Positions 7,417 through 14,423 of a stretch of DNA of 16,971 nt are shown here, one piece after another; the stretch's first letter is position 1; each line of letters starts with the position of its first letter. Source of the DNA: JAYZAP01 sp964645285 (GTDB lineage: Bacteria; Pseudomonadota; Alphaproteobacteria; JAAXGF01); the NCBI GenBank assembly GCA_964645285.1, contig CAZYDR010000080.1, forward strand, positions 1 through 16,971, given 5' to 3'. Under the pieces are notes generated by a model. That model searched no databases. It saw nothing but the letters and a program-made list of their open reading frames with translations, and was not told where the DNA came from. Made by a program: the position numbers and the translations under genes.

Positions 7417-7956
7417 ATGGCTCTGGCTATTTTCCTCGCTCTGATCACCATGCCGGTGATTGAAATTGCCGTCTTCATCGAAGTCGGCAACCGAATCGGC
7501 CTGTGGTCAACCCTTGGTCTTATCTTTGCCACGGCCATCGTCGGCACCGCTTTGCTGCGCCACCAGGGCCTCTCGACCCTGGCCCGGGCACGAGCGACCA
7601 TGGAGACCGGCAAGCCGCCGGTGCGCGAGATTCTCGACGGCGTCTGCCTGGTCATGGCCGGATTGCTGTTGCTAACTCCGGGCTTCGTCACCGACGCCAT
7701 TGGCGCGGTGCTGCTGGTGCCATTCCTGCGCTGGCCCATGCAGGTCTGGGCGGTGCGCTGGATGATGGCCCATGGCACGGTGACAGTGAACGCCGACGGT
7801 TCGGTCAACGCCAGCGCCTCGGCCCATTGGTCAACCAGGGGGCAGCCCAAGAAGGACGATGGTGTGATCGATGGCGAGTTCGTCGAAATTGACGAGCCGA
7901 CCGCGCGTATCGAAAAACCCGAAGAAAAGCCCGAAGAAAAGAAGGACCGGGATTAA
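7417..7956 (+). CDS. fxsA: FxsA family inner-membrane protein
   Basis: A 179-residue FxsA-family protein. Hydrophobic segments lie near residues 3-22 (IFLALITMPVIEIAVFIEVG), 29-46 and 75-105, with the conserved GTALLRHQGLSTLARARATMETGKPP and DGVCLVMAGLLLLTPGFVTDAIG blocks. E. coli FxsA is known for suppressing F exclusion of phage T7 when overproduced; its normal role is unclear. The C-terminus is a charged, low-complexity cytosolic-looking tail with a KPEE repeat. The ATG at 7417 gives the family N-terminus. The stop shares its last base with the ATG of the phosphatase (TAATG), so the two are probably translationally coupled. fxsA lying near secB is the usual alphaproteobacterial arrangement. 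Confidence 0.93.
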   Translation: MALAIFLALITMPVIEIAVFIEVGNRIGLWSTLGLIFATAIVGTALLRHQGLSTLARARATMETGKPPVREILDGVCLVMAGLLLLTPGFVTDAIGAVLLVPFLRWPMQVWAVRWMMAHGTVTVNADGSVNASASAHWSTRGQPKKDDGVIDGEFVEIDEPTARIEKPEEKPEEKKDRD

Positions 7957-8486
7957 TGATCTTGTTACGTCACGCGGAGTCCGAGTTCAACGTGGTCTAC
8001 AACATCAGCGGCGTTGATCCCGGTATCGAGGATCCTAAGCTGACCGAGCGCGGCCATCATCAAGCGCACGAGGCGGTGGCGCGGCTAGGCGATTATTCTT
8101 TCGACCGCATTCTCACCAGCCCCTACACCCGGACCCTACAAACCGCCGTGATCGTTGCCGACACCTTGAAGCTGCCGATTACAATCGAGCCCGAGGTACG
8201 TGAGCGCGGCGCCTTCGTCTGTGATATCGGTACGCCGCGCGATGAGCTGGCCCGGCGCTGGCCGGCCATCGACTTCAGCCACATCGCCGAGTTGTGGTGG
8301 AACCAGGAGACGGAGAGCGACGATTCCGTGGTCGTTCGGGCGACGCGTTTTCGCGAGGCCGCGCTGGACTGGCCCGACCACGACCGCACCCTGGTCATCA
8401 CCCACTGGGGGTTCATTCGTGGCCTGACCGGACTGTCCGTCAAAAACTGTGACGTCATCCCCTTTGACCCAAGCAATCCCGGCTAA
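7956..8486 (+). CDS. histidine phosphatase family protein (phosphoglycerate mutase-like)
   Basis: A 176-residue member of the histidine phosphatase superfamily. The catalytic LLRHAESEFN (RHAE, His at residue 6) is right at the N-terminus. LTERGHHQA and ILTSPYTRTLQTA (the SP-RT-QTA block) follow, and the second active-site histidine is in LVITHWGFIRGLTG. The common form is SHGG; here it is THWG. The substrate is unknown. The start ATG overlaps the fxsA stop by one base. The gene separates fxsA from secB, which are often adjacent, so it may be a lineage-specific addition. Its stop codon lies in the 5' arm of the hairpin at 8483-8515. Confidence 0.9.
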   Translation: MILLRHAESEFNVVYNISGVDPGIEDPKLTERGHHQAHEAVARLGDYSFDRILTSPYTRTLQTAVIVADTLKLPITIEPEVRERGAFVCDIGTPRDELARRWPAIDFSHIAELWWNQETESDDSVVVRATRFREAALDWPDHDRTLVITHWGFIRGLTGLSVKNCDVIPFDPSNPG

Positions 8487-8515
8487 CATTGACCGCCAAG
8501 GGCGGTCCATGTTAG
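8483..8515 (+). terminator. strong hairpin at the end of the phosphatase gene, without a T-tract
   Basis: CTAACAT (8483-8489) pairs with ATGTTAG (8509-8515). After one T/C mismatch, GACCGCC (8491-8497) pairs with GGCGGTC (8501-8507) over an AAG loop. It lies at the stop codon of the fxsA-phosphatase pair, where a terminator is expected, but no run of T follows. The terminal repeat of the 265-bp element begins at its last base, so a former T-tract may have been displaced or lost. Confidence 0.5.
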
Positions 8516-8779
8516 AGCGTATTCCGACCTTACGGAATCATTTGATGGAGGCATATGATCGTTTTGGGTAGGAGCGGTGTGCAGCGCGATGCGGCGCATC
8601 GGGCAAGCGCCGCGACGCCCGCCAAAACGCATCGATGCCCCACCGAAGGCCGCGCATCCTTAAACCGTGGTTAGGCGCGTTCTGCACTTTTGCCAATGCC
8701 GGACATCGCCATGCGGCGCGCGCCTAACCACGGATTAAGGAGACGCGGTCAAATGGCCCCGTAAGGTCGGAATACGCTC
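8515..8779. mobile_element. MITE-like 265-bp non-coding element with nested inverted repeats
   Basis: The ends are perfect 21-bp inverted repeats: left 8515-8535 (GAGCGTATTCCGACC followed by TTACGG) and right 8759-8779. After three unpaired bases the match resumes for seven more (CATTTGA 8539-8545 with TCAAATG 8749-8755). Inside are two further inverted repeats. Arm A pairs GGCAT-6 bases-GTTTTGG (8550-8567) with 8622-8639, and holds an inner CGATGC-GGC-GCATCG hairpin (8587-8601). Arm B pairs 8657-8679 with 8719-8741, 22 of 23 bases. No significant ORF is inside. The whole can fold as a closed three-way junction. No target duplication is evident (TTA left, AAG right), so its transposase family is unknown. 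Confidence 0.75.
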
Positions 8780-8815
8780 AAGCCACGGCGCGAGCCGCAA
8801 TGAGGAGCCCCTAAC

Positions 8816-9316
8816 ATGGCCATCGATACCGCGCCCGCCGGCGGACCCGCCGCGCGCATTGAAAATGTTACCCAATACATCAAGGACCTGTCGTTCGAGA
8901 GTCCTCGGTCACCCGCCAGCATTCTCCAGGGCTCCGAGGAACCTCACGGCGAACTCAAAGTTCAGGTCAAGGTCCGCAAGATGGGCGGCGACAATTACGA
9001 GGTCATCCTCCAGTTCCAGGTGGAATCTACCAAGGAGGGCGAGGTCGCCTTTCTTATCGAGCTGCACTATGCCGGGGTGTTCACGGTTACCGGCTTTCCG
9101 GAAGGCCAACTGGAACCGGCCCTGATGATCGAGTGTCCACGCATTCTTTATCCCTTCGCCCGGCGGGTGATCGCCGACGTGGTGCGTGACGGCGGCTTTC
9201 CCCAGCTCATGCTCGGACCCATCGACTTTGTTCAGCTCTACAAGATGTACGGCCCCCAGAACCAGCCTGACGCGACGAAAGAAGCGAAAGAGACGAAAGA
9301 AGCCACCGACGCGTAA
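8816..9316 (+). CDS. secB: protein-export chaperone SecB
   Basis: SecB is a homotetrameric cytoplasmic chaperone that keeps secretory preproteins unfolded and hands them to SecA. The 166-residue protein shows the family blocks YIKDLSFESPRSP (about 21-33), GEVAFLIELHYAGVFTV (about 75-91), IECPRILYPFARRVIADVVRDGGFP (about 105-129) and LGPIDFVQLY (about 133-142). The tail repeats TKEAKETKEA, encoded by an 11-bp direct repeat (9275-9285 and 9293-9303). A GAGGAG ribosome site at 8802-8807 precedes the ATG by 8 bases. The MITE-like element ends 36 bases upstream, so its right end may shape the leader or promoter of secB. The gene converges with dnaQ, 13 bases apart. Confidence 0.97.
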   Translation: MAIDTAPAGGPAARIENVTQYIKDLSFESPRSPASILQGSEEPHGELKVQVKVRKMGGDNYEVILQFQVESTKEGEVAFLIELHYAGVFTVTGFPEGQLEPALMIECPRILYPFARRVIADVVRDGGFPQLMLGPIDFVQLYKMYGPQNQPDATKEAKETKEATDA

Positions 9317-9329
9317 TTTCGCGGCGTGA

Positions 9330-10019
9330 TTAGCGCCGCCAGAGTGGGTCTTTCAGGCCATCGACGAAGGCGGCATGAGCTGCCACTTCCTCATCAGTCG
9401 GCGCGTGGGGCCGGGGCTCGCGGGATTTCGTCCCGTTTTTCGTCTCGGCCGCGGCAACCGACGTCGCCGGACCTTCAACCGTACTGGCGGCCAGGCTCAA
9501 GCCCGGCTGGCGCCCGCCGATAAGCGCGAGATAGACCTCGGCCAATAGGCCGGCGTCGAGCAGGGCGCCGTGATGGGTACGGGCTGAAGCATCGACGGCA
9601 AATCGCCGACACAGGGCATCCAGGCTGGCCGGAGCACCGGGGAATTTGCGCCGCGCCATGGCCACGGTGTCGATCGTCTGGGATAGGGGAATGGCCGGCC
9701 GTTTGAGCCGGCCGAGCTCGGCGTTGATGAACCCCATATCGAAGCTGGCGTTGTGGGCTACCAGCCTGTCGTCGCCAACAAACGCAAGGAAATCATCAAC
9801 GATATCGGCAAACAGCGGCTTGTCCGAGAGGAATGTCTCCGACAGGCCGTGGACCTCGAAGGCGCCTGATGGCATGTCCCGTTCCGGGTTGATATAGACC
9901 TGATATTCGTTGCCCGTGGGGATGTGGTTAAGCAGTTCGATACAGCCGATCTCGACCACCCGGTCGCCGTTAAGGGCGTCAAAGCCGGTAGTTTCGGTGT
10001 CGATAACAATTTCACGCAT
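9330..10019 (-). CDS. dnaQ: DNA polymerase III epsilon subunit, 3'-5' proofreading exonuclease
   Basis: The epsilon subunit proofreads for the polymerase III core. The 229-residue protein has the three DEDDh exonuclease motifs: Exo I IVIDTETTG (Asp7 and Glu9) at the N-terminus, Exo II HNASFDMGF near residue 100, and Exo III THHGALLDAGLL with the catalytic His/Asp pair near 160. The remaining C-terminal part is a low-complexity Ala/Thr linker and a short tail (VDGLKDPLWRR) that in this family contacts the alpha subunit. The ATG at 10019 starts MREIVIDTETTGFD; the longer frame from 10058 adds unrelated residues. AGGAAG lies about ten bases upstream. It follows coaE after 14 bases, as the last gene of the PPSR-maf-aroE-coaE-dnaQ train. 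Confidence 0.97.
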   Translation of the reverse strand: MREIVIDTETTGFDALNGDRVVEIGCIELLNHIPTGNEYQVYINPERDMPSGAFEVHGLSETFLSDKPLFADIVDDFLAFVGDDRLVAHNASFDMGFINAELGRLKRPAIPLSQTIDTVAMARRKFPGAPASLDALCRRFAVDASARTHHGALLDAGLLAEVYLALIGGRQPGLSLAASTVEGPATSVAAAETKNGTKSREPRPHAPTDEEVAAHAAFVDGLKDPLWRR

Positions 10020-10033
10020 GGAGCACGTTCTTC

Positions 10034-10657
10034 CTAGGTCCGGGCCGGAAGCGGCCAATGACGGCCTCGGCGCCGGCGCAGTATTGTGATCATGCAGTGA
10101 ATTTCCCGCAAGCTCGTCCGCTTGCTCTGGCCGGTATGGATGACAAAATCGGCGCGCCGCATTTTTTCCTGGTCGGACATCTGACGCGCCCGAATAGCCG
10201 CCAGGCGATCCCGGGTCATACCGGGCCGGCGCAATACGCGCTGGGCCTGGACGAAGGGCGGCGCTACCACCACGGCCACGGCGTCGCAGCGGCTCTCACC
10301 GCCGGTCTCAAACAACAGTGGTACGTCGCGTACCGCAAGCGGGCAGTGGCGCGCCGCTGCGAGACGCAGAAAACGCTGCTCCATGGCGCCGACAACGGGA
10401 TGGACGATGGCCTCGAGACGGTTGGTGGCGTCATCGTCGCCGAATACTCGCTGGCCAAGGACAGCGCGATCAACCCGGCCATCCGCCGTGGTGCCGGGAA
10501 ACGCCGCCTCGACAGCCGCCACTGCCGCGCCGCCGGAACCAATCAGCTGGTGAACCGCGGCGTCGGCGTCGAATACGGCCGCACCCAGATTCTTCAGCAC
10601 CGCGGCGGCCGCGCTTTTACCCATGCCGATGGAGCCGGTAAGGCCGAGAATAATCAC
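10034..10657 (-). CDS. coaE: dephospho-CoA kinase
   Basis: CoaE phosphorylates the 3'-OH of dephospho-CoA, the last step of coenzyme A synthesis. The 207-residue protein opens with IILGLTGSIGMGKSAAAAVL, a P-loop (GSIGMGKS) at about residues 7-14. FDADAAVHQLI and LEAIVHPVV (substrate-binding and lid regions) follow, then DVPLLFETGG, and RQMSDQEKMRRADFVIHTG near the C-terminus. The start is GTG at 10657, overlapping the aroE TGA as GTGA; GGAG lies just upstream. The open frame from 10720 is rejected because it would run 67 bases into aroE. Confidence 0.96.
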   Translation of the reverse strand: MIILGLTGSIGMGKSAAAAVLKNLGAAVFDADAAVHQLIGSGGAAVAAVEAAFPGTTADGRVDRAVLGQRVFGDDDATNRLEAIVHPVVGAMEQRFLRLAAARHCPLAVRDVPLLFETGGESRCDAVAVVVAPPFVQAQRVLRRPGMTRDRLAAIRARQMSDQEKMRRADFVIHTGQSKRTSLREIHCMITILRRRRGRHWPLPART

Positions 10658-11493
10658 GGCTCCGATCCGAGCACATGGGCGCGTAACCCGGCGGTGACCT
10701 CGGGCGACCGGCCGAACCATGCTTCGAAGCCGGGCCGGGCCTGATGCAACAACATGCCGAGGCCATCAACCACCGGATTGCCGCGCGCCGCCGCCGCCAC
10801 CAGCAACGGCGTTTCCAACGGGGCATAGACGATATCGTTGACCACTGCTTCAGTCGGCAACGATGCAAGATCGATGTCGAGCGGGTCCTGGCCGACCATG
10901 CCGAGGGTGGTGGTGTTGACCACCAGAGCGATGCCCGCAAGGGCCGTGCCGCGGTCGTCCCATGACCACGGCATCAGCGGCCCGATCAAATCTCCGGCCA
11001 GGGCCTCAGCCCGCGTCAGCGTGCGGTTGACGATACGGATTTCTGGCGCCCCGGCCTCGGCCAGAGCGTGGCAGATTGCCCGCGCGGCGCCACCGGCGCC
11101 GAGTACCACTGCCGGTCCAGTGTCAGCGCGCCAGCCGGCTGTGTCCTGGCGGAGATTTTCAAGAAAACCGAAGCCATCCGTATTGTCGCCCTCAAGCTTG
11201 CCGTCAGCGCCAACCACAACTGTGTTGACGGCACCAATGGCCCGGGCGGTCGGGCTCAGGCTGGTCACCACCGCAAGAGCGGCTTTCTTGTGGGGTACGG
11301 TAAGATTGACCCCGGCAAAACCTTGATCGCGGAGCGAGCCAAGCTGTTCGGCCAGGTCCTCGGGCGCGACGGCCAATGCTTCGTATGTGCCATCGATGCC
11401 ATAGCGCGCGAGCCAATAGCCATGGAGGCGCGGCGAGCGTGAGTGACTGATGGGCCAGCCCATGACCCCGGCCTTGATTGTCGTCGCATTCAT
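10654..11493 (-). CDS. aroE: shikimate 5-dehydrogenase
   Basis: AroE reduces 3-dehydroshikimate to shikimate with NADPH, step four of the chorismate pathway. The 279-residue protein has the substrate block GWPISHSRSPRLHGYWL (about 12-28) and NLTVPHKKAAL with the catalytic lysine (about 63-73). GAVNTVV and DNTDGFGFL with the catalytic aspartate follow. The NADP-binding glycine loop is VVLGAGGAARAICHAL (about 128-143) with IVNRT after it. The C-terminal LGMLLHQARPGFEAWFG is typical. Its ATG overlaps the maf stop as ATGA, and its own stop overlaps the coaE start, so three genes are chained by 4-base overlaps. Confidence 0.97.
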   Translation of the reverse strand: MNATTIKAGVMGWPISHSRSPRLHGYWLARYGIDGTYEALAVAPEDLAEQLGSLRDQGFAGVNLTVPHKKAALAVVTSLSPTARAIGAVNTVVVGADGKLEGDNTDGFGFLENLRQDTAGWRADTGPAVVLGAGGAARAICHALAEAGAPEIRIVNRTLTRAEALAGDLIGPLMPWSWDDRGTALAGIALVVNTTTLGMVGQDPLDIDLASLPTEAVVNDIVYAPLETPLLVAAAARGNPVVDGLGMLLHQARPGFEAWFGRSPEVTAGLRAHVLGSEP

Positions 11494-12101
11494 TCGACGA
11501 TCACCCCATGGCCACGCAGGGCGTCGAGCAGAGGCAGCAAGGGCATCCCCAGCACCGTGAAGTAGTCGCCCTCGACAGCACTGAACAGTTGAGCGCCGAG
11601 ACCTTCAAGCTGGTAGGCGCCGACGCAGGACAACACTGCGTCACCGGTAGCGGCAAGATGGGCGTCGAGAAAATTATCGGAGAACGACCGCATGGTGAGC
11701 ACCGCCAAATCAGCATGTGTCCACAGGGTAACCCCATCACGTACCAGACACACACCGCTGAATTGCCGATGGTCACGGCCTCGCAAGGCCAGTAGGTGAG
11801 CGCGGGCCTGGGTCATGTCAGTCGGTTTGTCGAACCACACCCCATCGCAATCAAGGATCTGGTCGGCGCCGATCACCAGCGCGCCCGGGTGACGGGCTGC
11901 AACCCGGATCGCCTTGAGTTCAGCCAGGGCAATAGCCGCCGCCCTGGTATCGGCATCGTCGTCGCGGAGAGCATCACGCACCGGGGCCTCGTCCACGTCA
12001 GCGCTATCGGTAACAAAAGCAACGCCGGCGCCACGCAGCATAGACGCCCGCGCGGCACTTTTCGAGGCCAGCACCACGGCTGGCGCAGTGTCAGTCGTCA
12101 C
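11490..12101 (-). CDS. maf: Maf-family nucleotide pyrophosphatase
   Basis: Maf proteins hydrolyse non-canonical or canonical nucleoside triphosphates to monophosphates and can delay septation when overproduced. The protein has VVLASKSAARASML near the N-terminus (the LASxSxxR signature), VIGADQILDCDG with the catalytic aspartate, and SVxxR-like and GAYQLEGLGAQLFSAVEGDYFTVLGMPL blocks, all characteristic. The start is uncertain. GTG codons at 12101, 12107 and 12137 are in frame; 12101 gives 203 residues and the smallest overlap with the PPSR gene (11 bases), so it is preferred here. The stop overlaps the aroE ATG. Whether it acts on dTTP/UTP or modified bases cannot be told. Confidence 0.93.
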   Translation of the reverse strand: MTTDTAPAVVLASKSAARASMLRGAGVAFVTDSADVDEAPVRDALRDDDADTRAAAIALAELKAIRVAARHPGALVIGADQILDCDGVWFDKPTDMTQARAHLLALRGRDHRQFSGVCLVRDGVTLWTHADLAVLTMRSFSDNFLDAHLAATGDAVLSCVGAYQLEGLGAQLFSAVEGDYFTVLGMPLLPLLDALRGHGVIVE

Positions 12102-12948
12102 CGCCACCGATCCGGGTCGAGACGACGACTTCGCCACCGTAACGGCTGGCTAACTGCTGCATGATCTCCGCCGCCACCTCCTCGATGGAGCGGCGGGTGA
12201 CATCGATCACGGGCCAACCATGCTTGGCGTAAAGCCGGCGGGCGGACAGCACCTCCTCGCGGACCTGCTCATGGTCCACATAATCCGTCTCCTGATCGTG
12301 ATTCATCATACGCAGACGGTTGCGACGGACCTCCACCAGCCGCTCGGGGGTGGTGGTCAGGCCAATAATCGTGGGCGATTCAAGCGCCTCGACCTCCGGC
12401 GGCACCATGACACCGAGCACGAAGGGTACATTGGCCGCCTTAATCCCCCGATTGGCCAGATAGAAGCAGGTTGGTGTTTTCGAAGTCCGCGAGACCCCGA
12501 CCAGCACCACATCAGCTTTCTCAAGACTGCTCAGAGCCTGGCCATCATCATGGGCCAGGACAAAATGCATGGCATCGATACGGTCAAAATACTCAGCGTC
12601 CAAGGTATGCTGCAGACCAGGCTGACCATGGGATTCGACGCCTAAGTATGATGTCAAAGCATTAATAACCGGCTCGAGGACCGGCACGGTCGGCACCCCA
12701 AGACGACGGCAGCCATCCTCTAGATGCTCACGCAGTTCACGGTCAACCAGGGTGAAAAGCACGACGCCAGGGTTGGCATCGACCGCAGCAATCACATTGT
12801 CAATTTGACGCTTGCCACGAACCAGAGACCAGAAATGTTCGACCACCTCGACACCCTCGAACTGGGACAGAGCTGCCCGGGCGAGACTATTGATAGTTTC
12901 GCCGGTCGCATCGGAAACAAGGTGAAGATGAAAGCGTTTCATAGTCAT
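12091..12948 (-). CDS. pyruvate, phosphate dikinase / PEP synthase regulatory protein (PPSR, DUF299)
   Basis: A bifunctional serine/threonine kinase and pyrophosphorylase that uses ADP and phosphate to switch PPDK or PEP synthase off and on. The protein begins KRFHLHLVSDATGETI, the family signature. It has VLVGVSRTSKTPTCFYLANRGIKAANVPFVLG, the P-loop-like GVSRTSKTPT (about 150-160), then RRLYAKHGWPVIDVTRRSIEEVAAEIMQ at the C-terminus. In-frame starts are GTG 12954, ATG 12948 and ATG 12942; none has a good ribosome site. ATG 12948 (285 residues) is chosen, with a few residues of uncertainty. No PPDK or PEP synthase gene is in the window. This gene flanks the probable replication origin, as RP001 does in Rickettsia and its homologue does in Caulobacter. 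Confidence 0.95.
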   Translation of the reverse strand: MTMKRFHLHLVSDATGETINSLARAALSQFEGVEVVEHFWSLVRGKRQIDNVIAAVDANPGVVLFTLVDRELREHLEDGCRRLGVPTVPVLEPVINALTSYLGVESHGQPGLQHTLDAEYFDRIDAMHFVLAHDDGQALSSLEKADVVLVGVSRTSKTPTCFYLANRGIKAANVPFVLGVMVPPEVEALESPTIIGLTTTPERLVEVRRNRLRMMNHDQETDYVDHEQVREEVLSARRLYAKHGWPVIDVTRRSIEEVAAEIMQQLASRYGGEVVVSTRIGGGDD

Positions 12949-12954
12949 GATCAC

Positions 12955-13361
12955 AGGGGATTAATCGTTAATTCCGGGGATAACCGGGGCGATTAAGACA
13001 ACGCTCTGAATCAGCACCCGCAAGGCCGTAACCGCCCTCTATGCCACGCACAGATTGAAAACCGTCGCGGCATTACGGGGAATACATGGATGACTTGGTA
13101 CGGCCCCTCATCCATCCCCGCCTTTCACACAAACCCGGAGCTCCTCCGGATAGCCCCTGGACTTGGTCAACACCGGTTGCGCAAGGCTTATACACGGACC
13201 TGACCGAGCCGCGGTTGATTCCCCCAACCCGTGGGATATATATCGGACCAACCAATAATCACCGTTACTCACAGGCACCCACTTACTACAGCTACCTATC
13301 AAATTCTAATTTATAATAGTATTTGAATGGTCTTAAACCTGAACCCCATGGGATTTTTCCG
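12955..13361. other. probable chromosomal replication origin (oriC), PPSR-hemE intergenic region
   Basis: About 400 bases without a credible gene between divergently transcribed PPSR and hemE. In Caulobacter crescentus and Rickettsia prowazekii the origin lies between these same two genes. Two near-consensus DnaA boxes (8 of 9 to TTATNCACA) are seen: TTATACACG at 13188-13196 and TTACTCACA at 13265-13273. TTATCCCCG, a weaker match, lies on the - strand at 12975-12983. An AT-rich stretch (34 of 45 bases at 13281-13325) could be the unwinding element. A near-consensus IHF site is at 13297-13309 and GANTC methylation sites are at 13008-13012 and 13217-13221. A CCGGAG-CTC-CTCCGG hairpin sits at 13135-13149. 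Box matches are few, so synteny carries most of the weight. Confidence 0.6.
13312..13317 (+). promoter_or_regulatory. candidate -10 element of the hemE promoter
   Basis: TATAAT, a perfect sigma-70 -10 hexamer, lies in the AT-rich stretch before hemE. No good -35 hexamer is found at 16-18 bases. Transcription from here would begin around 13323-13326, which argues against a TTG start at 13323 and for the GTG at 13362. Confidence 0.4.
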
Positions 13362-14408
13362 GTGTCTTTCAGTTCAAGCAATAAACCATTGGTCCGTGCC
13401 TTAGGTGGCGAGGTTCAGTCGTTGCCACCGATCTGGCTCATGCGCCAGGCCGGGCGGTATTTGCCGGAGTATCAGAAGATCCGGCGCGAAGCCGGGTCGT
13501 TTCTCGATCTTTGCTATAATCCCAAGTTGGCGGCCGAGGTGACGTTGCAACCAGTAAAACGGTTCGGCATGGATGGCGCCATTCTGTTTTCGGATATTCT
13601 GGTGGTGCCTGATGCCTTGGGGGCCGAGGTTTCATTCGTTGAGGGCGAAGGGCCAAAGTTGACGCCGATCCGGAACCGTAATGGGTTAGTAGCGTTGGAT
13701 CGCAGTGGTGTTAGCACCCATCTGGGCCCGGTCTACGAAACCGTCGAACGGGTTGTTCAGGAATTGCCTGAGAAAGCGGCAATGATCGGATTCGCCGGGG
13801 CGCCCTGGACCGTGGCGACATATATGGTTGAAGGCGGGTCAAGCCGGGATTTTGCGACTACGAAAGGTTGGGCGCTGAGTGATCCGGAAGGTTTTCAGGA
13901 ACTTATCGATCTCCTGGTGGATGCGTCGGTTGAATATCTCATCGGTCAGGTCTGTCATGGGGTCGAGGCGGTTCAAATATTTGACAGTTGGGCCGGTGTA
14001 TTGCCGGAACGGGAGTTTCAGCGCTGGTGTGTGGCGCCGGCCCGGGCCATGGTCGATGGATTGCGCGCCGTCTGTCCGCATGTACCGATAATCGGCTTCC
14101 CTCGTGGCGCCGGAGTCATGGTTGGTGATTACGTCAATGACACCGGGATCGACGCCATCGGCATCGATAGCGCCATGTCGGTGACCTGGGCCGCCCGGGA
14201 GCTGCAATCGCGGTGTACGGTCCAGGGTAACCTCGATCCGATCTGCCTGCTTACCGGTGGTGAGCGCATGGACGAGGACATTACGGCGATTCTCGAAGCC
14301 TTGGGACGGGGACCATTCGTGTTCAATCTGGGCCACGGTATTGTCCCCGCTACGCCGCCGGACAACGTGACGCGCTTGGTTGAGACCGTGCGCGCCTGGA
14401 CCGCTTGA
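13362..14408 (+). CDS. hemE: uroporphyrinogen decarboxylase
   Basis: HemE removes four acetate carboxyls from uroporphyrinogen III to give coproporphyrinogen III in the cytoplasm. The protein shows the first signature PPIWLMRQAGRYLPEYQ, with the arginines that bind the substrate carboxylates. FSDILVVPDALG follows with the catalytic aspartate, then GFAGAPWTVATYMVEGGSS (second signature), FDSWAGVL, and FNLGHGIVPATPPDNV at the C-terminus. The frame is open from a TTG at 13323, but that codon sits at the expected transcription start. The GTG at 13362 gives 348 residues, the usual family length, and is used here. hemH follows within 0-15 bases. Confidence 0.96.
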   Translation: MSFSSSNKPLVRALGGEVQSLPPIWLMRQAGRYLPEYQKIRREAGSFLDLCYNPKLAAEVTLQPVKRFGMDGAILFSDILVVPDALGAEVSFVEGEGPKLTPIRNRNGLVALDRSGVSTHLGPVYETVERVVQELPEKAAMIGFAGAPWTVATYMVEGGSSRDFATTKGWALSDPEGFQELIDLLVDASVEYLIGQVCHGVEAVQIFDSWAGVLPEREFQRWCVAPARAMVDGLRAVCPHVPIIGFPRGAGVMVGDYVNDTGIDAIGIDSAMSVTWAARELQSRCTVQGNLDPICLLTGGERMDEDITAILEALGRGPFVFNLGHGIVPATPPDNVTRLVETVRAWTA

Positions 14409-14423
14409 GTGGCGGACTATACC

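Noticed and set aside
8512..8782. Target-site duplication flanking the repeat element
   Set aside because: Immediate flanks are TTA and AAG. Neither a TA nor a 3-9 bp duplication fits for boundaries shifted by up to three bases, so none is claimed.
12961..12971. CtrA-type site (TTAA pair) in the origin region
   Set aside because: TTAATCGTTAA has a spacing of 3 between the TTAA halves, not the 7 of the CtrA consensus.
13073..13255. 60-codon - strand open frame in the PPSR-hemE spacer
   Set aside because: No ribosome site, no recognisable protein features, and it overlaps the DnaA-box region; non-coding is more likely.
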